A DNA stretch of 64,000 bases. Origin: Gavia stellata. Lineage: Eukaryota; Chordata; Aves; Gaviiformes; Gaviidae. Of this stretch, positions 1-36,200 are shown piece after piece. The position numbers were made by a program, and so were the translations under genes. The notes under the pieces were generated by a model. It saw only the letters and a program-made list of their open reading frames with translations, ran no database searches and had not been told where the DNA came from. Within the stretch, counting starts at the first letter, position 1. Every line of letters begins with the position of its first letter. Where the stretch lies: contig NC_082608.1 in assembly GCF_030936135.1 (NCBI RefSeq), positions 9,145,535 through 9,209,534 on the forward strand, read 5' to 3'.

Positions 1-5
1 GCGCA

Positions 6-15
6 GTCACATGAC
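6..15. promoter_or_regulatory. E-box resembling a CLEAR/TFEB-USF site
   Basis: GTCACATGAC differs at one base from the palindromic CLEAR consensus GTCACGTGAC bound by TFEB/TFE3 and USF factors. The change is CG to CA, the usual product of CpG decay. It lies 58 bases before the VPS35 ATG. Endolysosomal genes are frequent TFEB targets, so it is a plausible regulatory site, but binding is inference. Confidence 0.4.
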
Positions 16-72
16 GGTCCGCGACGCTGCTGGGTGTTGCTGTTGGGGGCGGCTTGTGGCGGCGGCGCGACC

Positions 73-25594
<25,522 letters not shown>

Positions 25595-26320
25595 GAAGAT
25601 ACACGCTGTACTCATTTCTTTTCATTTACATACTGTGTGTTTTTTTTAAGATAGATTCATAGGTTGTGCCTTTCAGAAATGTCAAGTTAACATTCACATG
25701 TTCAGTCTGGCACTTCAGACACTTGTGTTGAGTACTCTAACAAATTTGAAAGGTTGGACCAGCAACTACAGGTTTCATCAGTTAGCATGGCTGAAACTTT
25801 CTTTGAAATCCATGTGACATGGTAGGGCTCTTCCGGTTCTGATTTCTCTTCTGTCTGTTCACTGTTACTTCTGTAGCACTAGAATTCTAAACTGGCAGTG
25901 ACCGTCATCTGAAACTGTGTCTGATCCTTACAGAGCATCAGATTTTTGGGATTCTTGTATGTCAGATTCTGCTTGTGCTTTTCTTTTAATGCAAGTTAAG
26001 ACTAAGTGTAATATTTTTCCCTAAAAACTAGAATATATTAATGCATGTTTGGAGAGTTTTAAAGTACCATGTTCAAAAACAGAAGTTATATTTTGCATAT
26101 TAAGGTTCTGTGACATTCAGTGAGGGCCAGTACTGTGCACAGGGCATATTTATCAAGATAATTTTGTTCCAAATAGTATAAAAATAGAGAAATTGCAATC
26201 TATATAGATATGTATAACCTTCATTACTGTAAATTTAGGGGAAAATGCATTACACAAGTTTATTCAGTATCATGATTTTGCACCAGTGAAACAATAAAGT
26301 TGCTATTAACACCTGTTGTT
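25595..26320 (+). other. VPS35: VPS35 3' UTR
   Basis: AT-rich sequence between the VPS35 stop and the first canonical polyadenylation signal. I see no repeat or open frame of note. The cleavage site is estimated at 15-30 nt after the signal. Confidence 0.75.
26293..26298 (+). terminator. VPS35: Polyadenylation signal AATAAA for VPS35
   Basis: The canonical hexamer lies about 700 nt after the stop and is followed by a T/GT-rich stretch (CCTGTTGTTTCATGTCTC). It is the first AATAAA after the VPS35 stop, so it is the probable major 3' end. Confidence 0.75.
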
Positions 26321-26334
26321 TCATGTCTCTTCAG

Positions 26335-26399
26335 AGCCCACTGTTGAACCCAATGCTAATGTTGAACCTGATAAAAGCAAAGGAACTTCTGTTTTTTAG
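26335..26399 (+). other. Possible alternative terminal exon of VPS35
   Basis: After the acceptor-like CATGTCTCTTCAG there is an open frame that would read EPTVEPNANVEPDKSKGTSV plus F and a TAG stop. The phase (1) fits a cryptic donor within exon 17 (GAAG|GTCTTG near 25580). That donor is weak and the segment lies beyond the main poly(A) signal. It may be a coincidence. Confidence 0.2.
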
Positions 26400-27300
26400 G
26401 GACAGAAAAATCCAGGCATAGTTAACCTGGACAAGCCGGGAGGCTGCTAGCATTTATACTGCAGAATTTTATCATTCAAACCCAGTATTTTTCCAAATGA
26501 TGCTGAGACAATGTGTGTTCACATTTCAGAATGCTTTTATGATGTATCTTGAGAGAGTGGTAGAGAATCTTACTGGATTCTAGGTCTGTGCTAGAGACAA
26601 GTGGCAATTAAATGACAAAGCTGTAGGAAATTGAGCAGTAGAGCAATTGCCAGTGGCAACTCCTGTGAAAACTAGTCTAGTCTGTAGGTTAATGCCAGTT
26701 GCTGAAAACTTAATGTCTGTTTTACCTTAACTGAATGTAATGTTTTAAAGCTGATTGAACTGCCTTACTGCTTCAAGTGACTACTGTTGTGAAAATTGTC
26801 CCTACTTGATTGGATAGTGGATGAGACCTTGGTGGGAGTGTCCAGTAACTTAGTGCTACATGTTTTCTGAAAAAGGCAAGTAAGATCCTAGGGAACAAGA
26901 ATTATGGAGTAGACAACAGATCATTGCTCTACTGATGTGTAAGTCTGAATCTAACAGCTTTACTTGCCCGGTGATATAATTAATGCTATTCAGAAATCTT
27001 GAATGTTGCTCTGTATCTGTTGATGCTGTTCCTCTTAAGAGAGCTGTTAAGCTGATTGTTTTGTTATAAAACATCCATAGCAGAACATGATGATCATGTT
27101 CATATAGATGCATTCATATAGTAGGGATATGCCCTCCCAGTTTACAATATTTGCTAACCATGTTTAATCCTCAAGGTCAGTCCTTGTAACTTAGGAATTG
27201 TCTTTGAATAATGGTTTTGCGGTTTCAACTGCAGTTAGCCAAATGTTGTAGGCAGATGCTTTTTCCTGTGTACCGCTTGTTAAGGCTACAAAGTTATGAC
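26400..27300. other. Convergent intergenic spacer
   Basis: Unique-looking AT-rich sequence between the 3' ends of VPS35 (+) and the HRH3-like gene (-). I recognise no gene, RNA or repeat in it. Confidence 0.6.
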
Positions 27301-27322
27301 TCTTCCACAGTTCTTAATTATT

Positions 27323-27328
27323 TTTATT
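27323..27328 (-). terminator. Candidate polyadenylation signal for the HRH3-like gene
   Basis: AATAAA on the - strand, about 930 nt after the receptor stop codon, with no nearer canonical hexamer noticed. It would give a roughly 1-kb 3' UTR. The assignment is inference. Confidence 0.4.
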
Positions 27329-28256
27329 GAAATTTTAGAAAGTATATTTCAAAATACTGTCTGTAAACTTTTAAGAACAACTGTACTAACATGCGTTTTT
27401 GCTGTGGCAATGGACAACTATGGCTGTTCAATAGCTATCACTCCTGTCAGCACAGGAAAGTGTCTGTTAAGCTATGTAGACAATGCTTATGATGGTGGAA
27501 ACTTATCACTAGTGATGTTCAAATCAATGCCTCTTGTGGGACAAATCTAGTCAAAACTCAGGATCTAGCTTGTGTCGTCTTCTCTTGTGGCAGAGACAGA
27601 ACAGCAGAAACTGTGTAGTTGCTTACATTCTTGTTTTTCACACTCATAGCAAGGCTGTAAATTTTCACATACTTTTTTGAGTCATGCTATTCATGGCGCA
27701 TGACTTGGAAAAATGTCTAAACACTTCAAGTAATACTTTTTTTTTGACCACTGACTTGATGGATGGATAGATCCAATGGATGGGGTAGGGGAAGACAACG
27801 TTTTTTTCCTTTCAGAACTAGCCAGAAGTAGTAAAAGTCTAATTGGAACTATTTTAAAAATTATTCCAAGGGAAGTTTACCTAAAGCTCTTCATGAAATT
27901 ACTTACCAGCAATATTTACAGTTATTAGAAGTGACAGAGCCTGAACTCTTAATTATTGGCCATGAGTGTTGTATTCCCTTTTCAGCACTTAATGTTAGTG
28001 CACCATTACCAGAAAATACTCTGTTGGCGTAATTTCCAAAGAGCTTTGAGAAATTATCTTCCTTTTCATTGCTGTGATTTCTCCAGCTACACGGATGACT
28101 GTATTTCTATACATTCATAAATATCTACACTTGTACCTACTTAACAATATTCCATAAAATACCTAGTGCACATCGCACTTAATACTTGCAGATGAATATT
28201 GGCCAGTTTATGCTCCCACTGAAAGCAAGATATACTGTCAGCCTTCACACTTTTTT

Positions 28257-29141
28257 TCACATAAAAATATGAGGATGAATTTTGGCTTTTCCTGGACACA
28301 GGAGTTTCATAAAGGCTTTCCTAAAGCTCATGTGACATAATGGGTATAGAACAGGGTTAATGGCTGAATTCACCCACAGAAGCCAAAATGAAGTCTCATA
28401 GAGTGAATACTGCACACAGTGCCCGTGACAAGCTGCTCTGATGATCATCAGAAGTGTATATGGAGCCCAGCACAAACCAAACACACAGACAATAATTGCT
28501 AAAGACTTTGCTACTCTTTTATCCCGGGAAAGTCTAAATCTATTTGCCATAGTGTTAGCAATGTCCACTCTGCTGGTGGCGTTGCATATGCTTTCTGTAG
28601 TTTTGTAAAAACTGTTCCTGTGAGGCTTAGTCTCAACTTCCACCTGAAGTGGTGGAAGGTCTTGATTGACATCCAAATTTAATGACCGATTGTCAAGCTT
28701 ATGTAGGCTGAGCCTTGAAGCCTTTTTTGGGGGAGAAAGGCTGCTTGCTCTCTTCTCATGTTTGTGTCTGTTAGCAGGTTTTACAAAAAATATCGTGTGT
28801 TCCCTTTTTTTCCCCTGGAAACTCATTTCACAGTCCTCTTGACCAGGTGATAGGTTTTCATTTCTGCGTGATGTGCGTTTCCTGATGTTGAGGTAAATAC
28901 TTAAGTTAAAGTATGTAACAGTGATGAAAGGTGTAAAGAATTCAATAGTGGAGGCAATCATTAGGAAATACCAGTTGTAGAAGAATTCTGCGTGACATTC
29001 TCCTTCAGGGAGGATGCTCTTTTGGGCAATGTGCTCCCAGCTGAGAATGGCTGGACCATAAAGAAGAAAAGCAGCAATCCATACAGTGATCATTTTCAGT
29101 GTTGCATTTCTGGTCCTCCCTTTCTGAGCCCTGTAACTGAC
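28257..29141 (-). CDS. HRH3-like exon 3 (residues 142-435)
   Basis: This exon starts with VSYRAQKGRTRNATLKM after the acceptor CTCTCTCTCAG and carries TM4 to TM7 and the C-tail, ending KIHPHIFM and TGA. Human HRH3 has VSYRAQ at the matching place. Confidence 0.95.
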   Translation of the reverse strand, partial: VSYRAQKGRTRNATLKMITVWIAAFLLYGPAILSWEHIAQKSILPEGECHAEFFYNWYFLMIASTIEFFTPFITVTYFNLSIYLNIRKRTSRRNENLSPGQEDCEMSFQGKKREHTIFFVKPANRHKHEKRASSLSPPKKASRLSLHKLDNRSLNLDVNQDLPPLQVEVETKPHRNSFYKTTESICNATSRVDIANTMANRFRLSRDKRVAKSLAIIVCVFGLCWAPYTLLMIIRAACHGHCVQYSLYETSFWLLWVNSAINPVLYPLCHMSFRKAFMKLLCPGKAKIHPHIFM

Positions 29142-31988
29142 CTGAGAGAGAGAAAAGTTAAGTCACATACACATTACTAGTATATCAAAGAGTTACATGG
29201 TTATATTGGAGTATGACCTGCTCTGTCACTTGTGAGATACGTTGATAATATATTGGTTTAGGGACGAAGGTTATACCAAGCTTCCCGGTACCCCAGAAAA
29301 GCTATTTCTGAAATATCCATTCCAACAAACATTATCAAGGTGACTGGGTATGTTCTGAGAACGTGCATCGGACCTTAAGAGCTAGAAAACCAAGGCTTTT
29401 CCAAACAAATAGCCACTGCTATTCCTAGAATTTATTGTCACCAGTTGCTTACATATTCAGTTGCATTAGCTGTGACACCTATTTACAGAATGTCTAAAAA
29501 CATGCCCCTTCAAAATTCACTTAGAATTTTTAAATAATTTAATTTAAACATGAAAGGATTTGAATTCATTGAACACCCATGAAAGTTCTTTACTTTCTGC
29601 TTTGTAGAGAGAGAGCTTTTTTCTTAATGTGAAAATCGCACCAAAAAATTTTAATGGATAACAGCTTTTACTTCTGTTTGATATCCTTAATTTCATTCTT
29701 TTATGAAGTACTTGCAGAACTCTTACCTGCAATTAAGATATATAGATGGAGTGTTCTGGTCTGCGAAGTGCTTTACAGAAAGAGTAACTAATAAAATAGA
29801 GAAGCTAAGGTGCAAAAAAAAATAGTATGTTTCTCAGTATTACTAAGTTGATAAACCATATCAGCAATAGAATTCAGTAGAATCTTAAAATCAAGATCTT
29901 CTACTTATCAATACTCTGATCCCCTGGTGTACTGGACAATATTCATACAGTGAATTGGAATTCAATTGTCACATCTCTGCGGTGGCCACACAGTGTTTTG
30001 GAATATAGAGTCCTCAAGTGTGAATTCTGTATAGGATTCATGTTTACTGCCCGAATCTGTGGATCTTGATTTCCAAAGCCAATGCTGTTCTGGTAGAATA
30101 CCCACACAGCTGAGGAATCCTGAGTTTGTCTGAATCGTGTCTGATTTTGCAATCCTTAATAAAGTTACTAATGATTTTAGGAGCAGTCTTGTAGGAAGAT
30201 TACCATTTTCATTGAGATAGAGAATAATTTAGAACTTCATTTATTCCTGTTCATATGTTCTCATACTGCCCTAGCCCAACAGGCAGCTTCTATACTCTTG
30301 CTTGGGGAGGGATTTTTATACGGAGGATTAATTTGAAGTATTTTAAAGTGGCTGAATTTTTTCATTTATTATGACCAGTTTCCCTTTCTGTTTCTGAAAC
30401 CATCCAGTCTATATATTTATACAATGTGTATAGTCATGAGAGGTTTGGTTTATGAAACCAAAATTCATGGCTAATTCAGAACATAGAAAATAAATTGTAA
30501 GTGTTGACTGTTTTAAGAATTAATCTGTTCATTTCTCCTCTTCAGAAAGAAGTAGTTGAAACACTAAGTTGCATATAAACTGTTAAAGTGATCTTGCAGC
30601 CTCTCTTTGTACTGTTTGCCAAAGAAGTATCATTGCCTCTTAGTGTGATTTAGAATGAGCAATGAAGCTGAATTTATGTTTTAAGGAAATATGGGTGGAA
30701 CAGGAGGCTAAAGAATAACTAAGGAGTGTGTGTAGAAGAGTGAAACCTATTAGTAGGTAATGTGTTATTTTGGCACCATCCAGAATACTTTGAAGCAGTA
30801 TGGTCACGAAAATGAAGTTAGCTTTTGATTTTGCAAAGTCTGCTCTACTCCTTTTTTGATAACTGACATGCTGCATGACAGAGGCAAGGCTCGAGCTATT
30901 TCTGTGGTTGTTACATAGAAATAGCATTTGCATCCTTTGAAAGATGTTAATTTATATTCTGCCACTTTTGAACCATACACAGCTGTATATATCTAATTCT
31001 CCCTGAGTTTGGCACCCAGTGCAAGGACATCTCTCTCTGCCTTGTGCTGCAGGTGGGATGCAGCTAGGCTGCCTTGGGCTATCAGTTGTCTACAGGTGCA
31101 TTGCCATGTTCTGAGGGAGATGGTCTCTTTCCGCTGTGTAATAACTTTTTAAGCTTATCCAAGGCGTGGCTGGGGAGGAAATAAGTACACCTTGTTGCCT
31201 CTGCCCTTCTAGCCAGAAGAGCACCATATACAAACTCTGCCTGTTGCTAAAACAGAGTACCTCTTCCACTGGCAGAAAAGACATTTGCTTCTCACTTTTA
31301 CAAAGCTGATCATTCCCAGAACTATTTCCAGGACTGAGGGGAACTGCCCAGATCCACACCCCAGGAGCCAGGGGCTGAGTAAGGTGCCGTGGGGTTGAGA
31401 GCCAGGTGACCTCAGCAAACCCTCCTGCCTGAAAGGGCGGCCTCGGAGCCCCTGCACCCCCCCAGGACCACCTCGCCAGCCCTTACCGCTTTGGTGACAG
31501 AGATGAACCTGTCGAAGCTGATAAGGACGATGTTGAAGACGGAGGCGGTGCACACCAGGTAGTCTACCACCAGCCACAGCTTACACAAGCCCCGGCCGAG
31601 TCTCCACTCGCCCGTCAGCACGTAGGGGATGTAGAGGGGGATGCAGAAGCTGCCTGCGGACAGAGCTCGGCGGTGACACGTGCAGCGCCGCGGACCGCAA
31701 CCCTCCGTCCCTCCCGGCGCCCCGGAACTCACCCACCAGGAGGTCGGCGATGGCCAGGTTGAGGAAGAAGAAGTTGCCCTGTGTTCGGAGGCTCCGGTCC
31801 ACCACGAACGCCAGGATGACCAGGGCATTGCCCAACACCGTGGCCAGCACCAGCAGCCCCATGAGCGCCGCCAGCAGCGCGGCGGTGGCGGCGGCGAAGG
31901 GCCCGCCGCGCTGCCCGTCCCCCGCACAGGCGTTGCCCGCCGCCCGTGGGCTGCCGGAGTGGTTGAGCCACGGCAAGTCCTGGCCCAT
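28257..31988 (-). CDS. Histamine H3-type receptor (HRH3-like GPCR), 3 exons
   Basis: A class A amine receptor expected to couple to Gi/o at the plasma membrane and bind histamine. Exons on the - strand are 31988-31733, 31653-31487 and 29141-28257. They total 1,308 nt (435 residues), close to the 445 of human HRH3, with three coding exons as in HRH3. Visible features are a possible N-glycosylation site at Asn9 (NHS), TM1 with GNALVILAF, Cys109 and Cys190 for the extracellular disulfide, Asp116 (3.32), DRF at 133-135, Glu208 (5.46), CWAP at 365-368 and NPVLY at 403-407. The motifs FLLYGPAILSWE and AEFFYNWYF are H3-type, not H4-type. The third intracellular loop (about 225-345) is Lys/Ser-rich and lacks the Gly/Pro/Ala-rich sequence I know from mammalian HRH3, which suggests a paralogue. 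The start is the first in-frame ATG, with a strong context (GAGCCATGG). The gene converges on VPS35. Confidence 0.93.
29142..31486 (-). other. HRH3-like intron 2
   Basis: A 2.35-kb phase 0 intron from GTAAGG to CTCTCAG. Its 5' end is still in the CpG island and the rest is AT-rich. I see no other feature in it. Confidence 0.85.
31487..31653 (-). CDS. HRH3-like exon 2 (residues 86-141)
   Basis: This exon encodes GSFCIPLYIPYVLTGEW through ISFDRFISVTKA, covering the TM2-TM3 region with Asp116 (3.32) and the DRF motif. The acceptor is TGTCCGCAG and the donor GTAAGG. Confidence 0.95.
31733..31988 (-). CDS. HRH3-like exon 1 (residues 1-86)
   Basis: This exon runs from MGQDLPWLNHSGSP through TM1 (VLGNALVILAFVVD) to LNLAIADLLVG. 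It ends in phase 1 at GTGAGT. Only 79 bp separate it from exon 2. Confidence 0.92.
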
Positions 31989-32867
31989 GGCTCCCGGCGG
32001 AGAGCCCCGCGGCGCTGCCCGCGCTCCGCCGCTGCCCAGCCCGGCTCTGGCGCTCGCCCCGCTCTGCCGTTGGCACCGCCCCGCCACAGCCCGCGGAGGG
32101 CGGGGCCGGGCGCGGCGGGCTGTGGGGGGGTTCGGCGCTGCCCGCCGCCCGCCCGGCTCCGAGCCGCTACTGGGAGGGCGTCGGGGTGGCAGAACTTCGC
32201 GGAGTCTTGCTGCGGGCGGGAGACAGCCGTTCCCGCTGCCCGCAGGCTGGCTCCCTCACGAGCCCGGTCTGTGAAGCGCCGTGAAGTAACGCTTCTGACG
32301 GCCGCCCTGCCTCCTAGGGGCTCCGCAAGAGCCAGCCGCCCTCTCTCAGCGGCTGCCCAGTGTTCTCTTCATGTGCTGTTGCTGGCGGGGTAGTCTCAGT
32401 TGCCTGCCTTGTTTCTGTGGCTCATGCCCTACGCCGCATCTGCAGCTCTTACCTGTGGCCCATAGGGTCCTCAAATGATCTTACAGACTTTCTGCCCCCT
32501 TTCACTTGCGCATTTGGGCCCAGCAGAGCTGCGTGGCCATGCCCTGGACAGCCATTTTGTGCCTCTGGGTGGGCTCGCTGCCTGAGGCCTCGTGGGGCGG
32601 GCGAGGCTGTGGCCGCCTCAGCCTTTCCATCTGTGGGAGCACTGAGAAGGTCTCGCTGCCGCGCCTGGCTACTCATTTTCACAAAACTCAACAGGAACGC
32701 AGTATTTCTGAGACCTCTCTTTCCGAAACTGGCAGTGGATTTTGACAGTATTTTAAAGCGTGTTGTGACAATGATGTTGGAGAGCCCTTTTTACCACAGA
32801 AGGCAGATCTATTCCAGAAACCAAATGTGAGCAGCCAGGAAAGGGCTAAGACTGTTCAGCTTCTGGC

Positions 32868-32875
32868 AAGATGGC
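32868..32875 (+). promoter_or_regulatory. YY1-like motif
   Basis: AAGATGGC, the core of the YY1 consensus, inside GGCAAGATGGCTGACC, about 880 bases upstream of the HRH3-like ATG. Function is not shown. Confidence 0.3.
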
Positions 32876-32988
32876 TGACCCGGTGCTGGGGAGGAGGAGT
32901 GGAACACAGTGACCCCTGAATGAGCTGCAAAAGCTGCTGAAGTCTGTCAAAAGTGAAGGCTAATTTAAGAGAGGAAATGGCGGCCTAC

Positions 32989-33222
32989 CTCTACTGTCAT
33001 GATTTGGCCCACTGGGTTATCAGCTGCCTTAAAAGATGTGGCCATTGCAGGGCTTTGCCTTCCTTTCTCTAAGAGTTTCCTAGATCCTGTAAGCAGTTTG
33101 GGATTTGCTGCCTTTGGTATGGCCCCTTTGTCATTAAAAGAAAACAGAACTTGCTCAAAAACAATCATTCGATGCGCATAATCTTCACGTAATTCAGCCA
33201 ATGTTTCACATGTGGTAAACTC
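32989..33222 (-). other. Unassigned exon-like open frame
   Basis: On the - strand, the acceptor-like AAATCTTTTATAG is followed by 78 open codons in phase 0, beginning EFTTCETLAELREDYAHRM, up to a donor-like GAG|GTAGGC. Without that donor the frame stays open to a TAA at 32,965. I recognise no protein family. It could be a spliced exon, an old transposon remnant or chance. Confidence 0.25.
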
Positions 33223-36200
33223 CTATAAAAGATTTGTATAAATCTGCAGTTTGAAATAACAAATTTAAAAGCACTTACAGCAGCTTTCTAAAGAGAGAAC
33301 TATTCAAATGGACATCAGGTAAGACAAGCAAGAACAGCTTAATAATTTGTCTGTTATTTGTCTGAGGTTGAGCATGTATTCTTAGGGTAACGGTGGACTG
33401 GTCTTTTCCCCAGAGAGAAGCATCAAGCCTTTGTCAATGTTGGAAGTACAAATTCCAGGCCAGGTAATCCCTACAAATCAGTAGCTCCACAGGGGGGATT
33501 TTGCAATTTACACTGCTTATGATACGGCCTTTCTATTTATGTCAGTCCAGAGACAGAAATGGCAGCTGCATGTCTAATGAGTATGAGCAAGATACTCTTT
33601 TTACATGCCCCCATATAATTATCTCCCTAAAGCAAATAAGTAAAACCACACAAAGCAAAAGTGACAGGAACACTGAAGCCTTAGCTTATTACCACAGTTA
33701 TTATTATTATTCCCTAATTTGGGCACTCATTTTCACTTTCCTTTGAGCCCAATTGGCAGTTTTCCATTCACTTCAGTTTGGGCAGGATCAAGCTTGTTGA
33801 TAATTAGTGCTATCTGATTGTGCTGCAGAATATAAAAGATAAAAGAGGCAGCCAAGAAACACGAAGAAAAAAATAAATAAACACCAGGAAAACATGGGAG
33901 AATTCATTTATTCTTTCACGAATAATTACTATATTCTTTAACTCCTCTAATATACGGTAATTTTACAGCAGCTCAGTGAGTTTGCAGTATGTATGCTTGT
34001 GTACTGTATTTGAAGTAGCTTTTGTAGTGTATTACCTCCTGGCAGATTTTGAGATTCTCGGTAAGCCTCATAATAACAACCTTTACGGTCTTCTGATGCT
34101 CCTTTATTACTGCTGCTTTGGCAAGGCGTGATGACTGCAACTTTTAACAAAATTCTGTTCCTAAAAGCATGAACCATCAGTCCATAATTCTGCACTTTGT
34201 TGAAGACTGTACTAGTGCTGTCTGGAGACCCTTGCAGACAGCAAATCCAAGTGTGCACTAGGTGGCCAGCACTCTCAGAACAGCAGGTTTTACAAATCCA
34301 GACTTCGAGCACTTCCTTTTTCCCTGAAGAAGGATTTTTTCATGTCCCATGAGTTACTGTCTTTTTTACGGAGTTATGTTGATTTTTCTTTTAAGAACAT
34401 TAATTCTTGGGAGAAGAGCTTCACTTTATTTCAAAATATATGTTATGGTGGTGTAGATATATGCACACACTGGGAAAAAAAAATCTTAAAACTTTGAGCG
34501 CAGGAGAGAGAAGAGATCTATACCTCATCGGCTCCATTGTCCGAGCAGTCTGTCCTGGAGGGAGAACACTCTGATTAATGAATCCTGGCAGGATGAAGTA
34601 AAAGTAGATGAAGAAATCTTTATAAAATGTCTTTAAGACTGAATTGTAGACTTCTGAAAACATATTTTGTTCCTGATCTTTATCTAATCCTTGGAGCAAG
34701 AGACATAATTGATTAGAATTCATAAAGAGGAATGACAGTAGCCCAAGGAAATAATGAAAAATGCAATGTTTTCCAAGGCGTATCAATACTGACGTGTTCT
34801 GAAATTTTAATTTTTGTTTCTTGTGATGTCTTTAGTGGTAATTGTTTTCATTTCCATAAGACTTCCTTCACTGATTTTTGAAATAGAGAGCTGTCTGAAT
34901 CATGCAGTTTCCCATGACTCTAGCATATGTGGGTGAGTGTATCGACAGAAGTGATAGAAAAACAGAATGTTTTCCCCACACCACCAACAGATGACACTTT
35001 TCCCAGAACAGCCCAAATTCAGCTTCCAGATAGACTTGGGCAACCACATTGAGAGGGGGTAAACTTCAGCTGGCTGTATAGCCTATTGGTTCAGAAGATG
35101 CAGAAGACCTTGCCAGCTAGTATCTTCTTTGAAGTATAATTAAGTAAGGTAGTAAACACACTTACATTGGATCTTTGCCTGAATCTGAACTTAAAGCTAA
35201 ATCATTGTGTCTTTTACCAAATAACCTACTGTACATAATGTTTCTTCCTTTGCTTGTTCCTTTTAAAGATACTTACGTTTAGTCCTAGAATTTCACATAC
35301 AGGATAACTCTCTCTTGGTATGCCACAAGCTGTCTGGTACCAAAGCTTTACTTAAGCTTTGCTCCCTAGTGAACTGAAGGGCAATTGTTGCACATTTCAG
35401 TGAAGTGTATGAAAGCATACCATAGCTGGAACCTTCAGTTACACAAAGGCAACTATTCACTAGTGGTTTTACAAATTTTTGACAAAATATTTACTTGTTA
35501 ATAGTCCCATTTAATATTTGTAAGTTGTTGCCAACTGTTCTTTTGCTATGAGTGATTGGTATTTGACAGAGAAAAAGCTTCCTCGAGCAGGAAAAGAGGA
35601 ATGATTTTTAGACTGTGTGAGAGAATGTATACACGGCTTTATCAACCAGTAAATCAAATTCTGCTGTCAGACGGAGCTGATCCTAGTTAAATGAATGGGG
35701 AGAACTCAATTCTGCTATGATCATTTCCTATTAACCTTATACCCTTTGCCAGCTGGTTTTGCTTGCATACTGATTTCCTTTGTTTTGTTTAATGTTCTGT
35801 AGATGCCTCCATGTGTATGATGCCATTCATATTTTAAAATAATTCTTCTTGTTCCCGCACACGTAGTGAAAAAAACTTCTATTTGATCTGTGCCAGTGGA
35901 AAGGCATCTACTTCAGAGTACACAGTGTTACCTACTATTTACAGATTATGCATTTTCTTTTCTTCATTGAAGAAACATTCGGTATAATTCAGTCCTGTGC
36001 ATAATGAGGCTTGTGGGATAGGAAGGTTTGGTGTAGGTATCAGTACCAACAGCTGACTATAGTTATCCCAGACTGGTTTTTAAGGCACTTGTAAAGGCAT
36101 GGCTAGAGCTTAAAGGTGATGTACTGCTTCCTTAATAGCATAAAAAAGCAGACTGCTATCCCCTCAGTTCTTGATGAGCCATATTGTCACCTGTTCAGAC

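Larger units (their letters stand above)
31440..32700 (-). promoter_or_regulatory. CpG island over the HRH3-like 5' end
   Basis: Dense CpG and high G+C start in intron 2, cover exons 1-2 and run upstream of the ATG, fading after about 32,700. No TATA box is obvious. The TSS cannot be placed from sequence. Confidence 0.75.

Noticed and set aside
31989-32087. Upstream extension of the receptor N-terminus
   Set aside because: The frame stays open upstream but the apparent start at 32,087 is GTG. The ATG at 31,988 is the first in-frame ATG, has a strong context, and gives an N-terminus of H3-receptor length.
31680-32393. Frames of up to 237 codons on the + strand over the receptor 5' end
   Set aside because: These are antisense shadows of the HRH3-like exon 1 and the G+C-rich promoter. 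Their composition is low complexity and Arg/Ala/Pro-rich.
34524-34554. LDL-receptor class A-like peptide (TDCSDNGADE) on the - strand
   Set aside because: Only about 11 residues are seen, a stop follows two codons later, the cysteine spacing is off and no other part of the domain is present.
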